Positions 16,682 through 25,407 of a stretch of DNA of 64,000 nt are shown here, in pieces. Location of the stretch: assembly GCA_021323535.1 (NCBI GenBank), contig JAJONO010000007.1:33777-97776 (forward strand). Reading direction: 5' to 3'. This DNA is from Bacteroidota bacterium (GTDB lineage: Bacteria > Bacteroidota > Bacteroidia > B-17B0 > Aurantibacillaceae). The stretch's first letter is position 1. Each line of letters starts with the position of its first letter. Under the pieces are notes generated by a model that saw only the letters and a program-made list of their open reading frames with translations, was not told the origin of the DNA and searched no databases. Made by a program: the position numbers and the translations under genes.

Positions 16682-18112
16682 ATGCAAAAACGCCTCACCT
16701 CTTCCGAATTCGGATTGGTTGTAAAAGGGAATCTTCCGTTTCAACCTAACAGCGACCAGGAAGAAGCCATAAAACAAATCAGCGATTTTATTTTTGATCC
16801 TGACGAGCGAGGTGTCTTTATTCTTAAAGGTTATGCCGGAACAGGAAAAACAAATCTTATTTCGGCATTCACTAATTCATTACAAAATATTCGTTGGAGA
16901 AGTGTACTGCTGGCGCCAACAGGACGCGCTGCAAAAGTAATTGGTAATTACGCAAGAAGAGACGCTCAGACCATTCACAAAAAAATATTCAGAAAACAGG
17001 TTGGTGATGGCGGATCGGTTTATTTTTCATTGGCCGAAAATCTTCACAGGAACACATTGTTCATTGTAGACGAAGCTTCTATGATTGGCGCCGACAGTGG
17101 TAATGAAAGCGCCGGCGTATTCATGAATCTTTTAGAAAATTTATTCGAATACGTTTATAGCGGCGACAACTGTAAGTTGATTCTTATTGGTGACACAGCG
17201 CAGTTGCCGCCTGTTGGAAGTAATGAAAGTCCGGCACTGGATTTAAACTATCTCAAAAACGCTTTTCATCTCAACATAAGATCTTTCGAATTAAAAGAAG
17301 TGGCGCGCCAGCAAAGTGAAAGCGGAATTTTACTCAACGCCACCAATTTACGGCAATTACTTTCACAAGAGGAAAAAACAATTCCAAAACTCGTTTGCAC
17401 ACCAGATGTAGTAAGGTTACAAGGTGATGAACTGGAAGATGTTCTTAATTCCTGCATTTCCAAATACGGAGAAGATGATGTAATAATCATTACAAGAAGT
17501 AACAAGCGTGCCAATCTTTTTAACCAAAGTTACAGGAACAGGATCAAACTTTACGAAGAGAATGTGTGCACGGGGGATAAGATCATGATCGTGAAGAACA
17601 ATTATTTCTGGACCGGAGAAAAAAATCCTGAGATCAGTTTTATCGCGAATGGTGACATAGCAGAAATAACAAGGATCACGGGAAGAGAAACACTTTACGA
17701 TTTTAATTTTGTGAACTGTCATATCAAGCTGATAGATTATCCCAACCTCGCCGAGCAGGAAGTCAAATTGATCATCGATTGTCTCCATTCCGATAACCCA
17801 GCACTGAGCCAGGAAGAACAAAAACGTTTATACGCAAACGTATTGGAAGATGTTTCGAATGAACCTGTAAAGGGAGTAAAGAGCCAGTATATGAGAAACA
17901 GTCCATATTACAACGCGCTACAGGTAAAATTCAGTTATGCCATTACCTGTCATAAATCACAAGGTGGTCAGTGGCCGGTGGTTTTTATCGATCAGGGATA
18001 TATCAAAGAAGAGGATATTGATGATAATTACATCCGTTGGCTTTACACTGCTTTCACGCGTGCCTCACATAACCTTTATTTAATAAACTTCAACGACTTG
18101 TTTTTCAGTTAA
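16682..18112 (+). CDS. RecD-like superfamily 1B DNA helicase
   Basis: A 476-residue ATPase of the RecD/Pif1-like type, likely a 5'-3' helicase acting in DNA repair or fork processing. Motif I is GYAGTGKT at 50-57 and motif II is VDEAS with Asp130-Glu131. Motif III is ILIGDTAQLPPVG. The C-terminal UvrD_C_2-like block contains TCHKSQGGQWPVV and WLYTAFTRAS (motif VI arginine). It is shorter than RecD2 and lacks its N-terminal extension. There is no recB or recC beside it, so it probably works alone. Confidence 0.87.
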   Translation: MQKRLTSSEFGLVVKGNLPFQPNSDQEEAIKQISDFIFDPDERGVFILKGYAGTGKTNLISAFTNSLQNIRWRSVLLAPTGRAAKVIGNYARRDAQTIHKKIFRKQVGDGGSVYFSLAENLHRNTLFIVDEASMIGADSGNESAGVFMNLLENLFEYVYSGDNCKLILIGDTAQLPPVGSNESPALDLNYLKNAFHLNIRSFELKEVARQQSESGILLNATNLRQLLSQEEKTIPKLVCTPDVVRLQGDELEDVLNSCISKYGEDDVIIITRSNKRANLFNQSYRNRIKLYEENVCTGDKIMIVKNNYFWTGEKNPEISFIANGDIAEITRITGRETLYDFNFVNCHIKLIDYPNLAEQEVKLIIDCLHSDNPALSQEEQKRLYANVLEDVSNEPVKGVKSQYMRNSPYYNALQVKFSYAITCHKSQGGQWPVVFIDQGYIKEEDIDDNYIRWLYTAFTRASHNLYLINFNDLFFS

Positions 18113-18205
18113 TTAGACATACATTTCGTTAAAATAGGTAGTTTATGGTATTGCAAAGTTTTAGTGTCTCGAATTAATATTGTATTTTTAAACCACTAAA
18201 ATTCG

Positions 18206-19147
18206 ATGAGAAGAAGCTTTACTTTACTCATAATATTCTTTTTTATTGTACTATCCTCCCACTCTCAGAACTTTTCGCGTCCGGGTGACTGGAAAAAGTA
18301 CCGCAAAGAAGTTTTTATTTCCATGGGAACCGCCAACTTTTTAGGTGATCTGGGGGGGCGTGACCGTGTTGGTACTGACTTTAGTCCTGTTGATATTGAA
18401 CTTTCCCAAACACGAACAGCTTTCGGTGTTGGATACAGATACAAGCTTGCAAGACTTTTTAACGTTGTTACAAAATTTAATTATCTCATCGTTAGAGGTA
18501 ATGATGCATTAACTGCTGAGCCTTTCCGTCATAATCGCAATCTTAATTTCAAATCCAACATTTTCGAACTTTCGGGAAGATTTGAGATTGGATGGTCGAG
18601 TAACAAAACTGGTAACCGTTATGGGATCAAGCGTACATTAACACGCCGGATGAAAAATAATAACCATTCTGTTTATCTTTTTGCGGGTGTTGGAGGATTT
18701 TATTTTAATCCTAAAGGTTTGGGTCCTGGAGGATGGGTAAAACTAAAACCATTACATACAGAAGGACAAGGTTTACCGGGTGGCCCAAAACAATATCAGA
18801 ATTACAGCATTTCTATTCCATTAGGAATTTATTATAAAGCTACGATCAACAAACAATGGACCGTTGGCCTTGAGTTAGGATACAGAAAAACATTTACCGA
18901 TTATATCGACGATGTTTCAACCACGTACTACGATAATGCCGCAATTGCTGCTTCTTATGGGCCATTGGCCGCTCAAATGGCTGATCCTAATCTTGGTCAG
19001 ATCGCCGGCGCCAGCTTACCAGACGGTGCAGGTAATCGTGCCCAGCGCGGTGACAACGAAAAAGACGCTTTCGTTAGCCTTGAGTTAACTGTGGGATACT
19101 GTTTCAAACAGAAACGCAAACGTGCGAGACTGAGAAGTAAGTTCTAA
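18206..19147 (+). CDS. Outer-membrane beta-barrel protein (PorG/DUF6089-like plan)
   Basis: A 313-residue exported protein. The signal peptide ends at SSHSQ, giving Gln at +1. The mature protein opens with EVFISMGTANFLGDLGG, the small-barrel opening seen in DUF6089/PorG-type proteins of Bacteroidota. Alternating hydrophobic strands follow, with aromatic girdles (RTAFGVGYRYKL, FNVVTKFNYLIV, TVGLELGYRKTFTDYIDDV) and a final strand FVSLELTVGYCF before a basic tail. It should sit in the outer membrane. A link to T9SS is suggested by the fold only. Confidence 0.75.
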   Translation: MRRSFTLLIIFFFIVLSSHSQNFSRPGDWKKYRKEVFISMGTANFLGDLGGRDRVGTDFSPVDIELSQTRTAFGVGYRYKLARLFNVVTKFNYLIVRGNDALTAEPFRHNRNLNFKSNIFELSGRFEIGWSSNKTGNRYGIKRTLTRRMKNNNHSVYLFAGVGGFYFNPKGLGPGGWVKLKPLHTEGQGLPGGPKQYQNYSISIPLGIYYKATINKQWTVGLELGYRKTFTDYIDDVSTTYYDNAAIAASYGPLAAQMADPNLGQIAGASLPDGAGNRAQRGDNEKDAFVSLELTVGYCFKQKRKRARLRSKF

Positions 19148-19186
19148 ACCAATCTATTAACGGATTCCTTATTTTTTTTATTCTAC

Positions 19187-19202
19187 TGACATAGGGCTGT
19201 CA
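19187..19202. promoter_or_regulatory. Possible operator TGACA-N6-TGTCA
   Basis: A perfect inverted repeat of TGACA (19187-19191) and TGTCA (19198-19202), spaced like a homodimeric regulator site. It lies 11 bases upstream of the -7 box at 19214-19221, so a bound protein would cover the -33 region of the BtrH_N gene. Confidence 0.35.
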
Positions 19203-19213
19203 CACTATCTATT

Positions 19214-19221
19214 TAGTTTTG
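19214..19221 (+). promoter_or_regulatory. -7 promoter box TAGTTTTG
   Basis: A perfect TAnnTTTG box ending 9 bases before ATG 19231. The TTG at 19219 that would open a longer frame is part of this box and not a start codon. Confidence 0.6.
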
Positions 19222-19230
19222 TATCAGACT

Positions 19231-20211
19231 ATGATAATTGACTCTATAAAACCTTTTGAAGGGCAACATTGCGAAACCACAACTACCGGAACAATACTGC
19301 ACCAGCTAAACATTAACTTATCCGAACCAATGCTTTTTGGAATTGGAGAGGGTCTTAGCTTCATTTATTGGAAAATGCGTACTATGGATTTTCCATTTGT
19401 GGGTGGCCGTGTAAAACCTGACGAGCTAACCGCTAACATTGCCAGAAACCTTAAACTTAAACTAACAGTAAAGCAAACATCGTCACGCGTAAAAGCCTGG
19501 AAAGAAGTAGCCGAACTATTAAATACGGGCAAGGTTGTTGGATTAAAAATGGATTGCTACCACCTTGAGTATTTCAAGAAAGCTTTTCATTTTGCAGGGC
19601 ATTATGCAGCAATTTATGGCTACAATGAAAAGGACGCTTTTCTTGTAGATACCATTTCCCAGGGAGGAAAAGTGAGAACTTCACTTAAAAGCCTTGAGTT
19701 AGCCAGAGCTGAGAAAGGTCCTATGTCGTCTAAAAATCTTTATTATACTTTGGAAAAAGGAATTACGGATCTTGACCTTAAGAAAGCAATACTTGAAGCC
19801 ATCAGAAACAATTGTAGAACATATCTGAACCCTCCTATTAATAATGTTGCGTATAAAGGCATCTTAAAAATGAGTTCCGAAATTCTTAAGTGGTTCGAAC
19901 AAAGCAAGAATATGGAAGAAGAATTTTCTACCTGTGCTTTACTGATGGAAAAAGCTGGTACAGGCGGGGCGCTGTTTCGAAATCTTTACCGCGATTTTTT
20001 AAAAGAAAGTTACGATATACTTTTAATACCTGAATTAAAAAAAGCTAATCAGCATTTTATTGTTATTGCGAAACTCTGGGAAAGAATTTCTGAGCTTTTC
20101 AATATGATAAAAAGCAAAAAAGATCTGCGCCATCTTCAGGAGGCCTCAGATCTTTTAAAAACAATCTCTGATAAAGAGAAGATGGTAATGACATTACTTT
20201 CTTCTCTGTAA
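19231..20211 (+). CDS. BtrH_N / DUF4872 domain protein
   Basis: A 326-residue protein with the two-domain plan of BtrH_N followed by DUF4872. The N-terminal half has a papain-like Cys/His arrangement: Cys14 in EGQHCET, then FGIGEGLSF, and His124 in FAGHYAAIYGYN followed by a DT segment. The C-terminal half is helical. BtrH itself transfers an acyl side chain in butirosin synthesis, and relatives occur near peptide and natural-product genes. Nothing biosynthetic is adjacent here, so the substrate is unknown. Confidence 0.78.
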   Translation: MIIDSIKPFEGQHCETTTTGTILHQLNINLSEPMLFGIGEGLSFIYWKMRTMDFPFVGGRVKPDELTANIARNLKLKLTVKQTSSRVKAWKEVAELLNTGKVVGLKMDCYHLEYFKKAFHFAGHYAAIYGYNEKDAFLVDTISQGGKVRTSLKSLELARAEKGPMSSKNLYYTLEKGITDLDLKKAILEAIRNNCRTYLNPPINNVAYKGILKMSSEILKWFEQSKNMEEEFSTCALLMEKAGTGGALFRNLYRDFLKESYDILLIPELKKANQHFIVIAKLWERISELFNMIKSKKDLRHLQEASDLLKTISDKEKMVMTLLSSL

Positions 20212-20278
20212 TTGTTTGGCACCTTCTTTAAGTCAGAGATAAGATTCATTCAGAAACTTATTATTGAGCATCGCTCAA

Positions 20279-22489
20279 CTACTTCCCCTTCTTCTTAGCC
20301 ACCGGTTTCTTATCCGCCGGTTTTGCCTTCTCAACAATGAAGCCGGTAACTTTTATCTCGGCCCTTCTGTTTTGGGCGTGCTGTTCTTCCGAACAGGTTG
20401 AAGGCTTTTTACCCTCACACTTACAATCGTTCACCAATTTGGATTCGCCATATCCTTTTCCTTTAATACGGTTTTTGGCAATTCCCTTACTAATAATGTA
20501 GGCAGCGCTGGACTTAGCGCGTTTGTCGGAAAGCGACATATTTGCAGCCGCAGCTCCGTTACAATCGGTATGCGAGCTTAATTCGATAATGATCTCAGGA
20601 TTGTCTTTCATTAAAGCAACGAGTTTATCGAGTTCAAGCGCCGCATCGGGACGAACATTAAACTTACCCACGTCGAAATAAATATTATCTACTTTTATAG
20701 CTTTTCCTACCACGATCTTCATGGCGAAAATATCTTTTAAAAGATCCTGATTTTTTTTAATGAAAAATTTATCTGTGTTAGAGAAATAATCCGGCTTCTT
20801 TTGCGAACCAATATACAGGGCCTTATCCAATGGCAAATTACAAATACTATAATTTCCTGTTGAATCGGTTATGTAGTCAAGATATTTATTTCCGTCTTCA
20901 TCATAAATGGCCACTTTCACACCGGCCAGCGGCTTGTTATTGTCTTTATCAATGATTTTTCCTTCAATACATTTGCGCGACTTTGGTCTCATCTGAACAA
21001 CGACCATAGTATCACTTTTTTCTACCGGGTTCTTGAAGAAATTTTTTGTCACATAATTCTCTGAAACGGCAGAAATATTTAAGGCCTTACCAGGGCGAAT
21101 CCTCGCATTGTATATTTTACCACTATCCAGCTTTTCGTCGTATGTTCCTGAAGGAATATTAAGCGTAAAGCTTACAGACATACTTTTGTTTTCGAGTGAA
21201 TCGTAAAACATGATTTTAGCCGGGAAAGATCTTGGCTTGTTATTCACGAAGTAATATATATCATAATCGCGGGTTCCGGCTTTTCTGTTAGAGCTTAGAT
21301 AACCTTTGTTTGGTTTTCCTTTCATGAGCGACAATCCGAAATCGTCGAACTGTGTGTTCATAGTCGCGCCCAGGTTTTCGGCCTCTGTGAAACCTCCCTC
21401 TTTTGTTGGATCGGCATAGAATAAATCAAGTCCGCCCATACCTGGCCAGCCGTCGCTCACAAAATATAATAATCCTTCTTCTGAAATATGAGGATAACTT
21501 TCGTTTCCGGCCGAATTAATATTTGTCCCGAGGTTTTTTGGTTTATCCCAGTTTCCGTCTTTCCATTCACATACAAAAATATCGGTACCTCCAAGGGTGC
21601 CTGGCATGTCACTGGCAAAATAAAGTTTTTTACCGTCGGCACTTATGCTTGGGTGCATGCAATGGTAATCAAATGAATTGTAAATGAAGGGATGAATTTC
21701 CTGGTGAGCCAATCCGTAACTATTCATGGCTGTAGAGAAAAGCTGCATCATGGACGTAGCATTCGGATTTTTGGTTTTTTTCTTCGTCTCTTTTTTCGTG
21801 ATGGTTCTTGTGAAATACAGAGTTGAATCATCGGGAGTAAAACAGAACGCACCGTTAATATTATTTTTTTTCTGAATATGAGAATTGAACTTTATACCTT
21901 TCTCAACATCAACTGTATCATATCGCTCGGAAGAGAATATAGAAGAAGCGCTCGGCTTTTTAAGTTCGGTCACATAAATAAGATGATCTTTGTAATACAC
22001 CGGTGAATACTCTGGTTTAGGTGTACTGGCAACAGGAACGAGATGAACCCTTGAAAGAATTGAATCTTCGTTAAAGTTATATCCGTCGGCATAAGCTCTG
22101 CCCCACTTTCCAGCAACTGCATCTGAGCTTGAACGCAAATTAACGATCACACGCTTTGCATCTTCGGTTCTGTAATTAGCCAGTAAACTCTTTGCATAAT
22201 CAAGACGGTCACGGTCGGTAGCCTGACTGCTTTCCATCGCGTTTGTCCAATGATCGATAGCTTTGTTCTGATCGCCCAGTTTTCCGTAACAGATGGCGGC
22301 CTGTCTTGACGCATAAAAATCCTTGGGGTGTTTCTTAAGGTATTTTTCATAAGAAGCGGCAGCCTCCTTATATGACATTTTTATAAACTGTTTATCAGCG
22401 CCCACAAGTCCTTTGTCGGTTGCCTGAGCCATTAACAGACTGGCAGAAAAAATTAAAATAACGGCTAATACGGATCTCCTTTTACTCAT
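20279..22489 (-). CDS. PorE-like protein: TPR, beta-propeller, CRD, OmpA C-terminal domain
   Basis: A 736-residue exported protein. Signal peptide to LLMAQ; TPR region about 30-115; PD40/WD40-like propeller blades about 150-420 (HPSISADGKKLYFASDMPG, PHISEEGLLYFVSDGWPG). A carboxypeptidase-regulatory-like domain runs about 502-575 (KCIEGKIIDKDNNKPLAGV), and the OmpA peptidoglycan-binding domain is 601-718 with SSHTDCNGAAAANMSLSDKRA. The order is that of PorE of the type IX secretion system, thought to tie the machine to peptidoglycan. Bacteroidota often carry several paralogues, so which one this is cannot be settled. The C-terminus is Lys-rich. Confidence 0.8.
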   Translation of the reverse strand: MSKRRSVLAVILIFSASLLMAQATDKGLVGADKQFIKMSYKEAAASYEKYLKKHPKDFYASRQAAICYGKLGDQNKAIDHWTNAMESSQATDRDRLDYAKSLLANYRTEDAKRVIVNLRSSSDAVAGKWGRAYADGYNFNEDSILSRVHLVPVASTPKPEYSPVYYKDHLIYVTELKKPSASSIFSSERYDTVDVEKGIKFNSHIQKKNNINGAFCFTPDDSTLYFTRTITKKETKKKTKNPNATSMMQLFSTAMNSYGLAHQEIHPFIYNSFDYHCMHPSISADGKKLYFASDMPGTLGGTDIFVCEWKDGNWDKPKNLGTNINSAGNESYPHISEEGLLYFVSDGWPGMGGLDLFYADPTKEGGFTEAENLGATMNTQFDDFGLSLMKGKPNKGYLSSNRKAGTRDYDIYYFVNNKPRSFPAKIMFYDSLENKSMSVSFTLNIPSGTYDEKLDSGKIYNARIRPGKALNISAVSENYVTKNFFKNPVEKSDTMVVVQMRPKSRKCIEGKIIDKDNNKPLAGVKVAIYDEDGNKYLDYITDSTGNYSICNLPLDKALYIGSQKKPDYFSNTDKFFIKKNQDLLKDIFAMKIVVGKAIKVDNIYFDVGKFNVRPDAALELDKLVALMKDNPEIIIELSSHTDCNGAAAANMSLSDKRAKSSAAYIISKGIAKNRIKGKGYGESKLVNDCKCEGKKPSTCSEEQHAQNRRAEIKVTGFIVEKAKPADKKPVAKKKGK

Positions 22490-22525
22490 ATATATTTTTA
22501 TGTTGTCGAGGGGCCGGCAAATTTC

Positions 22526-22547
22526 ATGTTTTTATCTCTAAAAACAT
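22526..22547. promoter_or_regulatory. Perfect inverted repeat upstream of the PorE-like gene
   Basis: ATGTTTTTA (22526-22534) and TAAAAACAT (22539-22547) flank TCTC. The site is 37 bases upstream of the PorE-like start at 22489 and in the 204-base divergent region shared with the rhomboid gene. It could be a regulator site or a leader hairpin. Confidence 0.4.
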
Positions 22548-22693
22548 AATAATTCATTAATTAAGAAGCCCAAAAACTTAAGTCCTAATAAATTTACAAA
22601 AAATTACAATAAAGCAAGTTTTGACATGCGCTGTTATCTAATCCTCGCTTAAAATTAGAAATATTTTAAAGGCATTCTTATATTTACCGATTA

Positions 22694-23317
22694 ATGATCA
22701 CGTACGTTTTTTTAGGCATTATTGCAATCTTTTCCATTTATGCGTTAACAGACCGGAATATAATGTATAAATACATGTTTTATCCGTATGGTATAAAACA
22801 TAACCGAGAGCATTATAGGTTTCTTACACACGCTTTCGTTCATGGAGACTATATGCACCTGGCCTTTAATTTTATAACACTGTTTAGCCTTGGACACGAC
22901 CTTGAAGAACGCGTTTTTCCGTATTTTTTTGGTGATAAGTTGGGGAAACTGTATTATATCCTGCTTTTTACCGGCGGAATTTACGCTGCTTCCATTACTG
23001 AATATTTAAGGCAAAGAAATAATCCGGCCTATTCTTCCCTCGGTGCCAGCGGAGCCCTCACATCTATTATGTTTTGCTGGATAATGTTAATTCCAAAGGA
23101 AAACCTGAATCTCTTCATTATTTCAATGCCGGGGTGGGTCTTCGGAATTCTGGTGCTTGTAATAAGTTACGCTCTTATCGTTCGTAAAAAGAAAACCGAT
23201 TATACCGATAACATCAGTCATGAATCACATTTCTGGGGCGCCATGTTCGGCATTTTGTTTATTCTTATAGTGAAACCGGATGCAGTGACTCATTTTTTTA
23301 AACAATTTTTTCCTTAA
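22694..23317 (+). CDS. Rhomboid family intramembrane serine protease
   Basis: A 207-residue polytopic membrane protein with about six helices. It has the rhomboid features HGDYMHLAFN (50-59, the loop and helix-2 HxxxN), the catalytic serine Ser119 in SLGASGA, and the catalytic histidine in SHFWGAMFG (His179, with His176 close by). Rhomboids cut transmembrane substrates inside the bilayer. The start ATG 22694 follows a TATATTTA box at 22679-22686. Its stop is 9 bases from the next gene. Confidence 0.9.
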   Translation: MITYVFLGIIAIFSIYALTDRNIMYKYMFYPYGIKHNREHYRFLTHAFVHGDYMHLAFNFITLFSLGHDLEERVFPYFFGDKLGKLYYILLFTGGIYAASITEYLRQRNNPAYSSLGASGALTSIMFCWIMLIPKENLNLFIISMPGWVFGILVLVISYALIVRKKKTDYTDNISHESHFWGAMFGILFILIVKPDAVTHFFKQFFP

Positions 23318-23326
23318 ATTTAATCT

Positions 23327-23689
23327 ATGAAAAAGTTAGCTTTCTTGTTGGTTACATTCTTTTGTTCCGAAATTATCAATGCGCAGGCCATTCGTATTTC
23401 TGTAAACGAAAAAACCAAAGAAGGTATTAAACCAATAGCCGAAACTAAGTTTGAAATAACCATGAACGATACCATTAAAACCGAAATGACGTCGGGTTCG
23501 GATGGTACATTAGGAAAGTTTCCGCTCGGAAAAGGCAAATACAATGTGGTCCTTTTTAATCCGGATTTTATTAACGCCGAATCTAAAGATGTAATTGTAG
23601 AAGAAAGGCGCACCAACAGTATTACTATCACTTGTACAAGGATCAGTTCTCTTAGTCCTGAAGAAAAAAAGAAAGCCGGAATTAAATAA
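23327..23689 (+). CDS. Small exported protein, duplicate copy 1
   Basis: A 120-residue protein with a signal peptide ending at IINAQ (Gln+1). The mature part looks like a single beta-sandwich domain of the carboxypeptidase-regulatory or prealbumin kind: IKPIAETKFEITMNDT, GSDGTLGKFPLGKGKYNVVL, then DVIVEERRTNSITI. It ends with a charged helix, LSPEEKKKAGIK. It is clearly a paralogue of the next gene, which begins 8 bases downstream, and probably shares a transcript with rhomboid upstream (9-base gap). Confidence 0.78.
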   Translation: MKKLAFLLVTFFCSEIINAQAIRISVNEKTKEGIKPIAETKFEITMNDTIKTEMTSGSDGTLGKFPLGKGKYNVVLFNPDFINAESKDVIVEERRTNSITITCTRISSLSPEEKKKAGIK

Positions 23690-23697
23690 ATTATATT

Positions 23698-24060
23698 ATG
23701 AGAACATTGATTTTATCTGTCCTTTTTATTTCGCTTTGCGGAGTCGCTAAATCGCAATGTATTTTTATTTATGCCGCCGAAAAGATCAAAGGCGCGGAGA
23801 TACCGATTGAACGTACTGAATTTCATGTTGTGATTAACGACACCATGAAGCGTACCATCAGTTCGCACAACGATGGCTCTCTTGGAAGGATTTCGCTTGA
23901 AAAAGGAAAATACAAGGTGAAGATCTCCAGTGAAGAATTTGCAGATGGCATTAGTGAAGAGGTAATTGTAAAAGAATCGCGCAGCACCGATGTGATCATT
24001 CCCTTGGTAAGACTTACACCTGCGCAGATTGAGGAGAAGAAAAAAGCTTCTAAAAAATAA
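23698..24060 (+). CDS. Small exported protein, duplicate copy 2
   Basis: Also 120 residues and aligned throughout with its neighbour: (I/A)(P)IxxTxFxxxxNDTxK, the shared SxxDGxLGxxxLxKGKY, (D/E)VIVxExR, and a terminal LxPxxxExKKKAxxK. The signal peptide ends near VAKSQC; Gln+1 is likely, though the following Cys makes a lipoprotein reading possible but poorer, because SQ is not a lipobox. Divergence between copies is high, so the duplication is old. Confidence 0.78.
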   Translation: MRTLILSVLFISLCGVAKSQCIFIYAAEKIKGAEIPIERTEFHVVINDTMKRTISSHNDGSLGRISLEKGKYKVKISSEEFADGISEEVIVKESRSTDVIIPLVRLTPAQIEEKKKASKK

Positions 24061-24129
24061 TATGAAACGTAAAATGTATGATGGAAAATGGACGAGTTCT
24101 GTTCTCCGTCTTCTTTCTCTTTCTACGCT

Positions 24130-24537
24130 TTAAACCCCACCTTCAGCAGTTCCCAGAACTTTCTTAATATCCGGTTTAAAGTACAGATTTGATTTGAGGA
24201 TCTTTCCGTCTTCACGGAAAATTGGTTCGCCTTGTTCATCGAGTTTACTCATGTTACTGCGATGAATTTCGTCGTAAACTTCTTCTATCTTGTGCTGCAG
24301 TCCGTGTTTTAAAATGGTGCCGAATAAAATATAAAGCTGGTCGCCCAAGGCATCGGCAATTTCAACGATATCGCCATTTTTGCAGGCTTCGAGGTATTCC
24401 TCATTTTCTTCTTTAATGAGGTTGTAACGAAGGGTATAATCTCTTTCGCTGATCAGTTTTACTTCAGAAGCATTTCCAATCTTGAACACATTATGAAAAT
24501 CTTCAACCGATTTTATTTTTTCGTACAACTTGCTCAT
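24130..24537 (-). CDS. MazG-like / PRA-PH nucleoside triphosphate pyrophosphohydrolase
   Basis: A 135-residue all-helical pyrophosphohydrolase. The metal-binding motif is EENEEYLEA (43-51), followed by EIADALGDQLY with Glu59, Asp62 and Asp66, the usual ExxE...ExxD arrangement of MazG and phosphoribosyl-ATP pyrophosphatase relatives. Likely role: removing noncanonical or excess NTPs in the cytosol; it is not the HisE of a his operon here. It starts 5 bases after the stop of ompH on the same strand. Confidence 0.8.
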   Translation of the reverse strand: MSKLYEKIKSVEDFHNVFKIGNASEVKLISERDYTLRYNLIKEENEEYLEACKNGDIVEIADALGDQLYILFGTILKHGLQHKIEEVYDEIHRSNMSKLDEQGEPIFREDGKILKSNLYFKPDIKKVLGTAEGGV

Positions 24538-24542
24538 GAAAA

Positions 24543-25211
24543 TTATTTTTTTACCGTTGCTTTTTTCGCGTTGTATTCTTCGTTTACTTTCTCAACTACT
24601 TCTTTAGTTACATCAAGGGACGCGTTTCCCAGTAACATGGTAGGAATGGCTTCGCTGTATGTTAAAATATAATCGTAGCGACCATTGTTCCATTTCAGCA
24701 AAAAGTCTTTAAGGTTACTCTGGAAGTCGATATTTCTTTCGTTGTATTTTATTGTCAGATTATCCATCTGCTCCTGTTTTTTCTTCCCTTGCATCTGAAT
24801 ATCCATGATTGATTTTTCCAGGGCCTCCATTTCCGCTTTGGGACGGATCTGGGCGCGGGCCGACTGCTCATATTCTTCCATTTTTTTCTGGTAATCCCTG
24901 CTCAGACTTTCAACAGCCGCTTCAATGTTTTCTTTTGATCTTTTGGCTTCAGCGGTCATGTCCTTAACTTCCTGACATTCCTCATTAAGGATATCGATGT
25001 TCACAAATGCAATTTTGCCTGTTGGGGTTGTAGCAATAGTGTTAAGCGAGGTCACTTTTTTAGCCGAATCAGGGGCCTTATCCGCCACTTTAGCATTCTC
25101 ATCCTTGCCCTTCTCTTCTGCCGGTGACCCTCCCAGGTTGCTTACCTTATAAAAAAGGAAACCTACCGCGAGAACCAATACGGCATTAACACCAATTAAA
25201 ACTTTGTTCAT
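24543..25211 (-). CDS. OmpH/Skp-family periplasmic chaperone, membrane anchored
   Basis: A 222-residue protein with an uncleaved-looking N-terminal helix (VLIGVNAVLVLAVGFLFYKV), a charged linker, then the OmpH domain starting KIAFVNIDILNEEC. Two long helices follow (about 85-160, rich in Lys, Glu and Gln) that form the jellyfish-like tentacles of Skp, and a return strand ends YILTYSEAIPTML. Skp-type proteins hold unfolded outer-membrane proteins in the periplasm. It shares its strand and a 5-base gap with the MazG-like gene. Confidence 0.85.
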   Translation of the reverse strand: MNKVLIGVNAVLVLAVGFLFYKVSNLGGSPAEEKGKDENAKVADKAPDSAKKVTSLNTIATTPTGKIAFVNIDILNEECQEVKDMTAEAKRSKENIEAAVESLSRDYQKKMEEYEQSARAQIRPKAEMEALEKSIMDIQMQGKKKQEQMDNLTIKYNERNIDFQSNLKDFLLKWNNGRYDYILTYSEAIPTMLLGNASLDVTKEVVEKVNEEYNAKKATVKK

Positions 25212-25227
25212 TCTTAAAAAATTTATG

Positions 25228-25235
25228 CAAATATA
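25228..25235 (-). promoter_or_regulatory. -7 promoter box TATATTTG (minus strand) for ompH
   Basis: CAAATATA on the plus strand is a perfect TAnnTTTG box on the minus strand, 16 bases upstream of the ompH start at 25211. A TTG at 25256-25258 (minus) is 20 bases further up and could serve as -33. Confidence 0.6.
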
Positions 25236-25296
25236 AAATTACAGCTTAGTTTACACAATTAATCTTTTAAAAAGACAAATTGTGCTAAAATCAATC

Positions 25297-25405
25297 TTAA
25301 AGTAGTTTAAAAATTATTCAAAGCATGGTTTAAAAATCGTTTAAAGTAGTTCAAAAGGGTGTTTAACCACTTTAACCAAATTTGAACTAAATTAAACAAT
25401 TTCAG
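25297..25405. repeat. Array of TTTAAA-type repeats upstream of ompH
   Basis: TTAAAGTAGTTTAAAA (25297-25312) recurs as TTAAAGTAGTTCAAAA (25341-25356). Related GTTTAA(A/C) units lie between and after them (near 25329, 25339, 25361), and a palindrome-like GTTTAACCACTTTAAC starts at 25361. The array fills the interval between the ompH promoter and the end of the next minus-strand gene. No ORF covers it. It may be a cluster of regulator sites or simple AT-rich drift. Confidence 0.5.
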
Positions 25406-25407
25406 GA

